DNA of 6,482 nt from Candidatus Hydrogenedentota bacterium (GTDB lineage: Bacteria; Hydrogenedentota; Hydrogenedentia; Hydrogenedentales; SLHB01): assembly GCA_003557825.1 (NCBI GenBank), contig PWNM01000052.1, positions 1 to 6,482 of the forward strand, in the 5' to 3' direction. Shown in pieces: positions 1-6,220 of this stretch. Within the stretch, counting starts at the first letter, position 1; each line of letters begins with the position of its first letter. A program made the translations under genes and the position numbers. The notes under the pieces are model-generated. The model did not search any database and was not told the DNA's origin. It saw only the letters and a program-made list of their open reading frames with translations.

Positions 1-377
1 AGTCGGGGGAACTGGCCATAACGATTATGGAGGGGCTCGTATGTGGTATTGCCCGCACCCTTGAAGCAGTGAATATGCCCAATGAGGGGGCCATTCCGAA
101 TCTGCCGGATGATATGGTTGTCGAGGCGCCCGCGGCCGTAGACGAAAAAGGCGTTCGGCTTATTCAAGGTCATGGGCTTCCCGAAGGAATCGCCGCCATG
201 ATGCGTACCCAGGCGAGCATTCATCAGCTTCTCGTCGAGGCCTTTACCGAGCATTCGAAAGCCAAGCTTTTGCAGGCTATCCTACTCGATCCCACGGTTG
301 ACTCGTACCGCCGAGCCGTCGCTTGCATGGAGGAGCTGATTCGGTTACAGCAGGACATCCTTCCCAGGTTAGATTAG
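1..377 (+). CDS. C-terminal fragment of a glycoside hydrolase family 4 protein (alpha-galactosidase / 6-phospho-glycosidase type)
   Basis: The reading frame is open from base 3 through the left edge, so only the last 124 residues are visible and the 5' part of the gene lies outside. The recognisable part is the family's C-terminal signature, VNMPNEGAIPNLPDD followed by VVEAP (about residues 23-44 of the fragment). A helical tail follows, containing MRTQASIHQLLVEAF and AILLDPTVDS. GH4 enzymes are cytoplasmic glycosidases that use NAD+ and a divalent metal in a redox-assisted cleavage. Their N-terminal Rossmann fold and metal-binding Cys/His residues are not in view, so the substrate cannot be assigned; alpha-galactosidase, alpha-glucuronidase, alpha-galacturonidase and 6-phospho-glycosidase all remain possible. 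The C-terminus looks intact and ends in TAG. It converges on sucB with a 60-bp gap. Family assignment is fairly sure; specificity is unknown. Confidence 0.85.
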   Translation, partial: SGELAITIMEGLVCGIARTLEAVNMPNEGAIPNLPDDMVVEAPAAVDEKGVRLIQGHGLPEGIAAMMRTQASIHQLLVEAFTEHSKAKLLQAILLDPTVDSYRRAVACMEELIRLQQDILPRLD

Positions 378-385
378 AACAGATG

Positions 386-405
386 CAAAAGTCTGCTGGC
401 AGACT
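386..405 (-). terminator. Candidate intrinsic terminator of the sucA-sucB unit
   Basis: On the minus strand a perfect 7-bp stem (AGTCTGC / GCAGACT, bases 390-405) with a 2-nt loop is followed by TTT, giving four Ts in a row counting the last stem base. It begins 32 bases past the sucB stop. The T tract is short and the stem small, so it may be a weak terminator. On the plus strand, where it would serve the GH4 gene, it is not followed by Ts. A second small hairpin (TCGCC / GGCGA, 405-416) abuts it. Confidence 0.45.
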
Positions 406-437
406 CGCCAAGGCGAACCGGTCGATGCGTGCGTGTC

Positions 438-1700
438 TTACAAGTCAAGCAACAATGCCGGTTTTTCGATCCGTTCCTTAATTTCCTTGAGGAAGGTCAC
501 GGCTTCTCGCCCATCAACGAGGCGGTGGTCGTACGTGAGGGCAAGATACATCATGGGCCGTATAACGACCTCGCCGTTGAGAGCGACCGGCCTGTCTTGG
601 ATGGCATGCATGCCCAGTACGCCGCTTTGCGGAGGGTTGATAATAGGTGTCGACAACATTGAACCGTAGACGCCGCCGTTGCTGATCGTGAACGTACCGC
701 CTTGAAGCTCCTCAATGCCTATTTTGTTTTGTTGGGCGCGGGCAGCAAAATCGGCGATGGCTTTTTCGATCTCCGCTAACGTCATGTTTTCTGCATTACG
801 TAGGACGGGCACGACCAGTCCCTTTCCGGCGCCAACTGCAATGCCAATATCGCAATAGTCGAAATAGACAATCTCTTCCCCATGGATTTGGGCATTAACC
901 TGGGGGAATCGCTGTAGCGCATGGGTGCAGGCCTTGACGAAAAACGACATAAATCCAAGCTTGACGCCATGGCGCTCCTGGAATTCCTCCTGCACATCAG
1001 CACGGATCGTCTTAATGGCCGTCATGTCGGCTTCGTTGAAAGTTGTGAGCAGGGCCGCGGTCTGCTGGGCCTCGACAAGGCGGGATGCGATGGTGCGTCG
1101 CATGGGGCTCATGCGAACGGCGGTCTGTTCGCGGGAACCTGTCTGCGGTGTCGTAGGAGAAGCCGACTCAGGCGGCGGTTGCGGTGGGGATTGAGCCGGA
1201 GGAGCCTGTGGGGCGCTGCCATGTTCGTCGATGTATTTTTGCACATCCTCTTTGAGGATACGACCGCCACGGCCGGTACCTGTTATGGCTCCGGCCTCGA
1301 TACTATGTTCAGTCATTAGCCGTTTGGCGGCAGGCATGATCAACTCCTGACCATTGCCGTCTGTTTTAGGCGGCGCTTCCGATGAAGAGGCCGGTTCAGG
1401 ACTGACATTGGCTGTTCCCTCGGATCTCGGAGCAGCCGGTGCTTCCTTCTCCGTTGGCGCTTCTGCCTCTTCCATGTATCCGATCACTTCGCCCACGGCG
1501 GCCGTCTCACCGGGGCGCTTTAGGATCTGGGTCACGTTTCCCGATACGGGGGCGGGTAGTTCAACGGTGGCCTTGTCGGATTCGATTTCAACAACCGGGC
1601 CATCCTCCTTAATGAATTCCCCTTCCCCTACAAGCCATTGTCCGATTTCGACTTCTGTAATGGATTCACCCACTTCCGGGACGATTAGTTCGACGGCCAT
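438..1700 (-). CDS. sucB: Dihydrolipoyllysine succinyltransferase, E2 of 2-oxoglutarate dehydrogenase
   Basis: This 420-residue protein transfers succinyl from its lipoyl arm to CoA in the cytoplasmic 2-oxoglutarate dehydrogenase complex, whose core it forms. Domains in order: lipoyl domain (about 1-77) with the lipoylated lysine expected at K43 in ESDKATVE; an Ala/Pro/Glu-rich linker (78-117); the peripheral E1/E3-binding domain (about 119-160, MPAAKRL through GTGRGGRILKEDV); a very proline-rich second linker (163-190); and the acyltransferase domain (about 195-420). The catalytic motif HRLVDG is at 392-397, with H392 and D396 in the active-site positions. Length and the C-terminal DGREAVTFLKEIKE with a terminal LLLDL are typical of SucB rather than of pyruvate or branched-chain E2. 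The ATG is preceded by GGGAG at a 5-base spacing. It lies 84 bases downstream of sucA on the same strand, so the two are probably cotranscribed. No disruption is seen. Confidence 0.97.
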   Translation of the reverse strand: MAVELIVPEVGESITEVEIGQWLVGEGEFIKEDGPVVEIESDKATVELPAPVSGNVTQILKRPGETAAVGEVIGYMEEAEAPTEKEAPAAPRSEGTANVSPEPASSSEAPPKTDGNGQELIMPAAKRLMTEHSIEAGAITGTGRGGRILKEDVQKYIDEHGSAPQAPPAQSPPQPPPESASPTTPQTGSREQTAVRMSPMRRTIASRLVEAQQTAALLTTFNEADMTAIKTIRADVQEEFQERHGVKLGFMSFFVKACTHALQRFPQVNAQIHGEEIVYFDYCDIGIAVGAGKGLVVPVLRNAENMTLAEIEKAIADFAARAQQNKIGIEELQGGTFTISNGGVYGSMLSTPIINPPQSGVLGMHAIQDRPVALNGEVVIRPMMYLALTYDHRLVDGREAVTFLKEIKERIEKPALLLDL

Positions 1701-1705
1701 GTGTA

Positions 1706-1710
1706 CTCCC
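1706..1710 (-). promoter_or_regulatory. Ribosome binding site of sucB
   Basis: GGGAG on the minus strand lies 5 bases before the sucB ATG and fixes that start. The remaining sucA-sucB gap (84 bases in all) shows only a weak 4-bp stem (CCAC / GTGG) and no clear promoter. Confidence 0.7.
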
Positions 1711-1784
1711 TTTTATCTACGTTTACCTTGTAACTGTACCACGCTTGTGGCTGGAAACTGAAGCAAAAAGACAACGAGCTAGGT

Positions 1785-4568
1785 TCACTCAGCAAAAGCC
1801 TGCTCAAGAAGCATCTGCTGTTCGAGTCGGTGGCTCCCCGGTGAACCCGTCGCAGGACTCGCTGAGGCATGCCGATATATCCCATGAAAAGGCCAGGTGT
1901 CGAGTAGCCGATTGCAGAACCGTACCTTCCAATAGTGCCACGCGCCCATATTTTCCGGTTCCTCTTGCACCCAGTACACCGGGGTCTTCTTAGAATAAGG
2001 GGCCAGGGCGTCAGCCAGGATCTCCTCCTGAAGGGGATAGAGTTGTTCGACCCGCAAAATGGCGACATCGTTTCGTCCCAGTTTTTCGCGCTCTTCTTCG
2101 AGGTCATAGTAGATTTTTCCACTGCACATCAAAACACGGGAGATCCTCCGGTCCGGGTCAAGGGTATCGGGCAAGATGCGTTTGAACCGACCTGTGGCCA
2201 GTTCATCAATAGACGATACTACCTTGGGATGCCGTAACAAGCTTTTAGGAGTCATAACAACCAATGGCTTACGCAATGGGCGCACCACCTGTCGTCGCAA
2301 TAGATGGAACATCTGAGCGGGTGTCGTCGGGATTGTAACCTGGATATTGTCCTCGGCGGCCAGCATGAGAAAACGCTCAAGGCGTGCGCTGGAATGCTCC
2401 GGACCCATGCCCTCGAATCCATGGGGGAGCAGCATCACAATACCTGATAGACTGCGCCATTTGTCCTCTGAGCTTGCGATCCCCTGGTCGATGATCACCT
2501 GGGCGCAGTTCGCGAAATCGCCAAATTGCGCTTCCCAGATAACCAGGGCATCGGGGTAGGCAATACTATATCCATATTCAAATCCTAGGACGCCGGTTTC
2601 GCAGAGTGGGCTATTGTAAATTTCAACGGGCCCTTGCTCCGGGGACAGATGCTGCAAGGGCATATGCATATGCCCGTCTTGGATATCATAAAGCGCAGCA
2701 TGGCGATGACTGAACGTACCACGACGGCTGTCCTGTCCGCTCATCCGGACCCGAACACCCTGGGTGGCCAATGATGCATAGGCAAGCGTCTCGGCGGCTG
2801 ACCAGTCCAGGTCCCGTTCACCTCGGGCCATTTCCTTCCGTTGTTTTATGAGACGGACGATTTTGGGATTCGGATGAAAGCCATCGGGAAGGACCGTTAA
2901 TCTCTCCAACAGGTCACTCAGTCGCTCTGAATCGACTCCGGTATCCACTTCCGGCACATCGGCATCGAACCCGCCTTTGTATTGCTTCCATATTCGGCCC
3001 AAGATGCTGGTTCGCCTTTTGGGCTCCTTGCTAGGTTCCGGTAGATCGGCCGCTGACAGCTCCTTCTCGAGCTGTAACTGAAGGCGGTCGGCAATCTCGT
3101 CGGCCTCCTTCATCGTTATGTTGCCCAATTCGAGTAGATGATCGAGGTAGCCTTCCCGGACCGATTTGCGTTTTGCAATGGCCTCATACATGAGCGGCTG
3201 CGTGAATGCCGGTTCATCTCCTTCGTTGTGTCCCCGGCGTCGATAACAGTACATATCGATAACGACGTCACGTTTGAAGGCCTTGCGAAACTCCAAGGAT
3301 AGCTCAACGGCCTGAGCAACGGCTTCGGGGTTCTCGCCATTGACGTGAAATATCGGGATCTGAAGCATCTTTGCCACATCGGAGGCATATACGGTCGAAC
3401 GACCTTCATCCGGGGTGGTGGTAAACCCAATCTGATTGTTCAGGATGATGTGCAACGTTCCGCCGACGTGATATGCCCCAAGCTGGCTTAGATTAAGGGA
3501 TTCCTGCACGACTCCTTCTCCTGCGAAGGCCGCATCGCCGTGAATCAGGACGGACATGTACCTGTCACGGTTCTGGTCCTCTAGACGATCTTGTTTGGCT
3601 CGAACCCGGCCCATGACCACCGGATTGACAAACTCGAGATGGCTTGGGTTGAAACACAACGCAAGGTGAATCTCTTCTCCATCCGCCGTTATCCAATCAT
3701 TGTGATAGCCTTGATGATATTTGACATCCCCTCGTCCCATGAGCTGTTCTGCATTGGCGTCACGGAACTCGCGGAAAATAAACTCGGGCCGCTTGCCCAT
3801 GATATTGGCCAAGACATTCAAGCGGCCCCGATGGGCCATGCCGAGAACGATCTCCTCGGTGGAAAGCCGCCCCGCCTTTTCGATGGCGAGGTCCAGAAGG
3901 GGGATAAGGCTTTCAGCGCCTTCAAGGGAAAACCGCTTCGCGCCGGTGAATTTTTTCTGGATGAAATCCTCAATGATCACCGCATCTGTAAGGCGGGTCA
4001 GGATGCGAATCTGCTCGTCATGGCTCAGTTCGAGCCGGTTGCACGATTGTTCCATCCGCGTCTGCAGCCACTCCCGAACGCTCAGATCGTCAATATGCAT
4101 GAACTGAACGCCAATGGACCGGCAATACGTCTCCCGAAGGCGACGAATGATTTCGTGCAGCGGAAGCATCGAGTCCTCGGACAACGTCCCTGCATAAAAC
4201 AACCGATCCATGTGGTCTTCGGTGAGGCCATGATGGGCCGGGTCAAGCTCGGCAACTTCGATGGCGGTCCTGCCTAGTGGATCTACCGCTGCTGTCCGAT
4301 GCCCTCGAACACGATAGTTCCGGATGAGCTTCTCAACCCGTTGTTGGAGGGCGGCCATTTGCTCTTCTCGGCCACAGATGGTGCAATGTTCTCCATCTGG
4401 ACCTTGAATACGTAGGGATTGTGTTCCATTCCCGGTTTGGCTCCCGTTCTGCTCGAAATACCGTCTCCAATCCGGCGGAACAGAGTGCGGATCCTGCAGG
4501 AAATGGTTGTATAGCTCCTCGGCAAACGGAAGATTCAGGCTAGTTAATGCGTTCTCTGTGTTATTCAT
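1785..4568 (-). CDS. sucA: 2-oxoglutarate dehydrogenase E1 component (thiamine diphosphate-dependent)
   Basis: This 927-residue protein decarboxylates 2-oxoglutarate and succinylates the lipoyl group of SucB, the committed TCA-cycle step. Length matches the usual 930 or so. The N-terminus has the E2-binding segment (about 14-39, FAEELYNHFL to PPDWRRYF). Then come the substrate-site motif HRGRLNVL from 246, the thiamine diphosphate/Mg motif GDAAFAGEG (344-352) with NNQIGFTT (377-384), RRRGHNEGDEP (443-453), and the transketolase-type pyrimidine domain with SGQDSRRGTFSHRH (610-623) and HGFEGMGPEHSSAR (716-729). The C-terminal SASPATG segment is typical of the family. The start is bounded because an in-frame TGA lies three codons upstream (4578-4580). 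Its Shine-Dalgarno is poor: only AAGG, 14 bases away. An uncommon CTIC pair sits at residues 62-65. It heads the unit with sucB and is divergent from lpd. Confidence 0.98.
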   Translation of the reverse strand: MNNTENALTSLNLPFAEELYNHFLQDPHSVPPDWRRYFEQNGSQTGNGTQSLRIQGPDGEHCTICGREEQMAALQQRVEKLIRNYRVRGHRTAAVDPLGRTAIEVAELDPAHHGLTEDHMDRLFYAGTLSEDSMLPLHEIIRRLRETYCRSIGVQFMHIDDLSVREWLQTRMEQSCNRLELSHDEQIRILTRLTDAVIIEDFIQKKFTGAKRFSLEGAESLIPLLDLAIEKAGRLSTEEIVLGMAHRGRLNVLANIMGKRPEFIFREFRDANAEQLMGRGDVKYHQGYHNDWITADGEEIHLALCFNPSHLEFVNPVVMGRVRAKQDRLEDQNRDRYMSVLIHGDAAFAGEGVVQESLNLSQLGAYHVGGTLHIILNNQIGFTTTPDEGRSTVYASDVAKMLQIPIFHVNGENPEAVAQAVELSLEFRKAFKRDVVIDMYCYRRRGHNEGDEPAFTQPLMYEAIAKRKSVREGYLDHLLELGNITMKEADEIADRLQLQLEKELSAADLPEPSKEPKRRTSILGRIWKQYKGGFDADVPEVDTGVDSERLSDLLERLTVLPDGFHPNPKIVRLIKQRKEMARGERDLDWSAAETLAYASLATQGVRVRMSGQDSRRGTFSHRHAALYDIQDGHMHMPLQHLSPEQGPVEIYNSPLCETGVLGFEYGYSIAYPDALVIWEAQFGDFANCAQVIIDQGIASSEDKWRSLSGIVMLLPHGFEGMGPEHSSARLERFLMLAAEDNIQVTIPTTPAQMFHLLRRQVVRPLRKPLVVMTPKSLLRHPKVVSSIDELATGRFKRILPDTLDPDRRISRVLMCSGKIYYDLEEEREKLGRNDVAILRVEQLYPLQEEILADALAPYSKKTPVYWVQEEPENMGAWHYWKVRFCNRLLDTWPFHGIYRHASASPATGSPGSHRLEQQMLLEQAFAE

Positions 4569-4598
4569 ATAACGTATTCAGGCCTTTTTGTTGGTCTG

Positions 4599-4615
4599 CT
4601 CGAATGAAATTCGAG
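4599..4615. repeat. Perfect inverted repeat upstream of sucA (candidate operator or leader hairpin)
   Basis: CTCGAAT - GAA - ATTCGAG is a perfect 7-bp inverted repeat with a 3-base spacer, 30 bases upstream of the sucA ATG. It begins 4 bases past the candidate sucA -10 box, so it would cover the transcription start. It could be a repressor operator or, if transcribed, a small 5' leader hairpin. I do not recognise the motif as that of a known regulator. Confidence 0.55.
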
Positions 4616-4619
4616 TACC

Positions 4620-4625
4620 ATAATA
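4620..4625 (-). promoter_or_regulatory. Candidate -10 box of the sucA-sucB promoter
   Basis: The minus strand reads TATTAT, a 5 of 6 match to the sigma-70 -10 consensus, about 50 bases upstream of the sucA start. No good -35 hexamer sits at 16-18 bases. TTTACA (5 of 6 to the -35 consensus) is present but at a 22-base spacing, which is too long. The promoter may be activator-dependent or read by a sigma factor with other preferences. Confidence 0.35.
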
Positions 4626-4663
4626 CCCTTTTTTCACCACCATTGCATGTAAACGTCTGAAAC

Positions 4664-4687
4664 ATCATGTGTTATGCCCAACATGAT
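4664..4687. repeat. Inverted repeat in the sucA/lpd divergent region (candidate operator)
   Basis: ATCATGT and ACATGAT form perfect 7-bp arms separated by 10 bases, so the half-site centres are 17 bp apart. The site lies near the middle of the 204-bp divergent region, 85 bases before the lpd start. A dimeric regulator bound here could affect both promoters. The sequence differs from the other inverted repeat at 4599-4615, and I cannot name a regulator. Confidence 0.4.
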
Positions 4688-4699
4688 TTCTGAAGGGGA

Positions 4700-4705
4700 T
4701 ATATT
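4700..4705 (+). promoter_or_regulatory. Weak candidate -10 box for lpd
   Basis: TATATT matches the sigma-70 -10 consensus at 5 of 6 positions and lies 67 bases before the lpd ATG. The best -35 at a 16-base spacing, CCAACA, matches only 3 of 6 and would overlap the right arm of the inverted repeat at 4681-4687. This is a tentative placement of the lpd promoter; other AT-rich hexamers nearby are no better. Confidence 0.2.
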
Positions 4706-4754
4706 GTGTTTCGCAGACGATTATGCTTAAATGCAGCAACGTGGTGGGACAACC

Positions 4755-4761
4755 AGAGGAG
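4755..4761 (+). promoter_or_regulatory. Ribosome binding site of lpd, deciding its start
   Basis: AGAGGAG ends 11 bases before the ATG at 4773. An in-frame ATG at 4731 would add 14 residues (MQQRGGTTRGARDS), but it has no Shine-Dalgarno upstream and would extend well ahead of the first FAD-binding strand, where lpd proteins normally begin. The 4773 start is therefore preferred. Confidence 0.7.
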
Positions 4762-4772
4762 CACGTGATTCC

Positions 4773-6176
4773 ATGAAACAACATGATGTGATAGTGATTG
4801 GCGGAGGACCCGCTGGATATGTGGCTGCTATTCGGGCGGCTCAGCTTGGTCTGGATACGGCCTGTATCGAACGAGAAACTGTTTGCGGGGGGACCTGCCT
4901 TCGAATCGGCTGCATTCCGAGCAAAGCATTGCTGGAATCGAGTTGGCGGTACATTGAGGCCCAACACGAGCTCAAGACTCACGGCGTCAAGACCGGCGCA
5001 GTTGAATTAGAACTGAATGTCATGATGGAACGCAAAAACACCATTGTGGAAAGCCTGACCAAGGGTATTACGGGCCTTTTTAAGAAAAACAAGGTCACTC
5101 GATATGAGGGGCATGGTCGTCTTGACGGGCCTGGAAAGGTCGTTATCGAAGGGAAGGACGCCGAAGAGCTCAAGGCAAAGCACATAATCCTGGCTACGGG
5201 CAGCGTTTCGTCCGCCTTGCCCGGTATCGAGTTTGATGACAAAGGTCGTGTCGGAACCAGTACGGAAGCCCTTGACTATCCCGAGCCGCCCGAGCACCTG
5301 GTCGTGATCGGCGCCGGTTATATCGGTCTCGAAATGGGATCAGTCTGGCGGCGGTTGGGCTCCCGTGTTAAGGTACTCGAATACCTGCCGCGGATTCTTC
5401 CGGGTATGGATGCCGAGCTTGCCCGCGAGGCCATGAAAGAATTTGAACGGCAGGGCATCGAGTTTCAGATCGGGGCCGAGGTGCTTGGAGCGCGAGTCGA
5501 TGGAAAACAATGCGTCGTTGAAGTCAAAGACGAGGAACCCATTCGGTGTGACCGGGTCTTGGTCGCGGTAGGCCGAACGCCCTATACAGAAGGATTGGGC
5601 CTCGATACCTTGGGCATCCAAACCGACAAGCGGGGTCGGGTGGTGGTGGATGAACACTATACCACCTCCGCGGCCGATGTGTATGCGATAGGAGATATTA
5701 TTGTCTTTCAAGATGGTTATGCGCCGCCTATGTTGGCCCATAAATCTGAGGATGAAGGCATCGCTTGTGTTGAGCGAATTGTGACCGGCTATGGGCATGT
5801 CAACTACGATGCCATTCCGGCAGTATGTTACACCCATCCCGAGATCGGTTCCGTGGGCAAGACGGAAGACGCGCTTCGTGATGCTGGGATCGACTATCGG
5901 AAGGGAACCTTCCCATTCCAGGCCAACGGGCGGGCCCGTTCCATGGGAGAGACCCAAGGCAAGGTCAAAGTTTTATCCGATGCAAAGACAGACCGAATTC
6001 TTGGCGTTCATATCATTGGACCTCGGGCCGGGGATCTGATTGCCGAAGCAGCGGTTGCCATGGAGTTTGGAGCAAGCAGCGAAGACTTAGCACGATGTTG
6101 TCATGCCCATCCCACACTTGCCGAATGCATCAAAGAGGCCGCCCTGGCTACCGATGGTCGTGCAATTCATATCTGA
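4773..6176 (+). CDS. lpd: Dihydrolipoyl dehydrogenase (E3), FAD- and NAD+-dependent
   Basis: This 467-residue flavoprotein reoxidises dihydrolipoyl groups on E2 with NAD+. Visible motifs: FAD Rossmann GGGPAG (10-15); redox-active disulfide C42/C47 in GGTCLRIGCIPSK; NAD-binding GAGYIG (180-185), with E203 at the end of the second strand favouring NAD+ over NADP+; second FAD motif YAIGD (304-308); MLAH (320-323); and the C-terminal interface with catalytic H446 and E451 in HAHPTLAE. Length is normal. Oddities are a third cysteine (C38) just ahead of the disulfide, a Cys pair (442-443) ahead of HAH, and about six extra residues between GD and PMLAH. It is divergent from sucA-sucB, whose E2 carries an E3-binding domain, so this is very probably the complex's E3. 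It may also serve pyruvate dehydrogenase or the glycine cleavage system. Confidence 0.97.
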   Translation: MKQHDVIVIGGGPAGYVAAIRAAQLGLDTACIERETVCGGTCLRIGCIPSKALLESSWRYIEAQHELKTHGVKTGAVELELNVMMERKNTIVESLTKGITGLFKKNKVTRYEGHGRLDGPGKVVIEGKDAEELKAKHIILATGSVSSALPGIEFDDKGRVGTSTEALDYPEPPEHLVVIGAGYIGLEMGSVWRRLGSRVKVLEYLPRILPGMDAELAREAMKEFERQGIEFQIGAEVLGARVDGKQCVVEVKDEEPIRCDRVLVAVGRTPYTEGLGLDTLGIQTDKRGRVVVDEHYTTSAADVYAIGDIIVFQDGYAPPMLAHKSEDEGIACVERIVTGYGHVNYDAIPAVCYTHPEIGSVGKTEDALRDAGIDYRKGTFPFQANGRARSMGETQGKVKVLSDAKTDRILGVHIIGPRAGDLIAEAAVAMEFGASSEDLARCCHAHPTLAECIKEAALATDGRAIHI

Positions 6177-6182
6177 TAAAGA

Positions 6183-6198
6183 GTCGGGGGCGCCCGAC
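6183..6198 (+). terminator. GC-rich hairpin after lpd, possible weak terminator or attenuator
   Basis: GTCGGG - GGCG - CCCGAC is a perfect 6-bp, almost all-GC stem starting 7 bases past the lpd stop and ending 22 bases before the next gene. No T run follows on the plus strand, so it does not fit a standard intrinsic terminator. It could slow or partly stop transcription, or stabilise the lpd 3' end. Confidence 0.3.
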
Positions 6199-6207
6199 CC
6201 TAAAATG

Positions 6208-6213
6208 AGAGGA
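6208..6213 (+). promoter_or_regulatory. Ribosome binding site of the pectate-lyase-fold gene
   Basis: AGAGGA lies 7 bases before the ATG at 6221. An in-frame TGA at 6206-6208 rules out any start further upstream. The ATG at 6205 is in another frame and overlaps this site. Confidence 0.7.
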
Positions 6214-6220
6214 AAATTAC

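Noticed and set aside
1..9. The 9-mer AGTCGGGGG also occurs at 6182-6190, at first sight a flanking direct repeat
   Set aside because: Too short, not associated with any mobile-element gene, and one copy lies inside the GH4 coding frame; a chance match is the simplest explanation.
1685..2122. A minus-strand frame spanning the end of sucA and the start of sucB
   Set aside because: It uses a different frame from both genes, and its product has no resemblance to any family; the sucA C-terminus is intact in its own frame, so no frameshift is needed.
3591..4277. A 228-codon open frame on the plus strand, antisense to sucA
   Set aside because: It lies wholly inside the well-conserved sucA coding region, has no recognisable domain, and is explained as an opposite-strand shadow of a GC-biased gene.
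4628..4634. T run on the plus strand between sucA and lpd as a terminator
   Set aside because: No stem-loop precedes it in the right position, and no plus-strand gene ends there.
4731..4772. Upstream ATG as the lpd start, adding 14 residues
   Set aside because: No Shine-Dalgarno precedes it, the added residues do not look like an Lpd N-terminus, and AGAGGAG precedes the ATG at 4773.
5340..5957. A 205-codon open frame on the minus strand, antisense to lpd
   Set aside because: Fully within lpd, whose motifs run unbroken through this span; no family resemblance in the antisense product.
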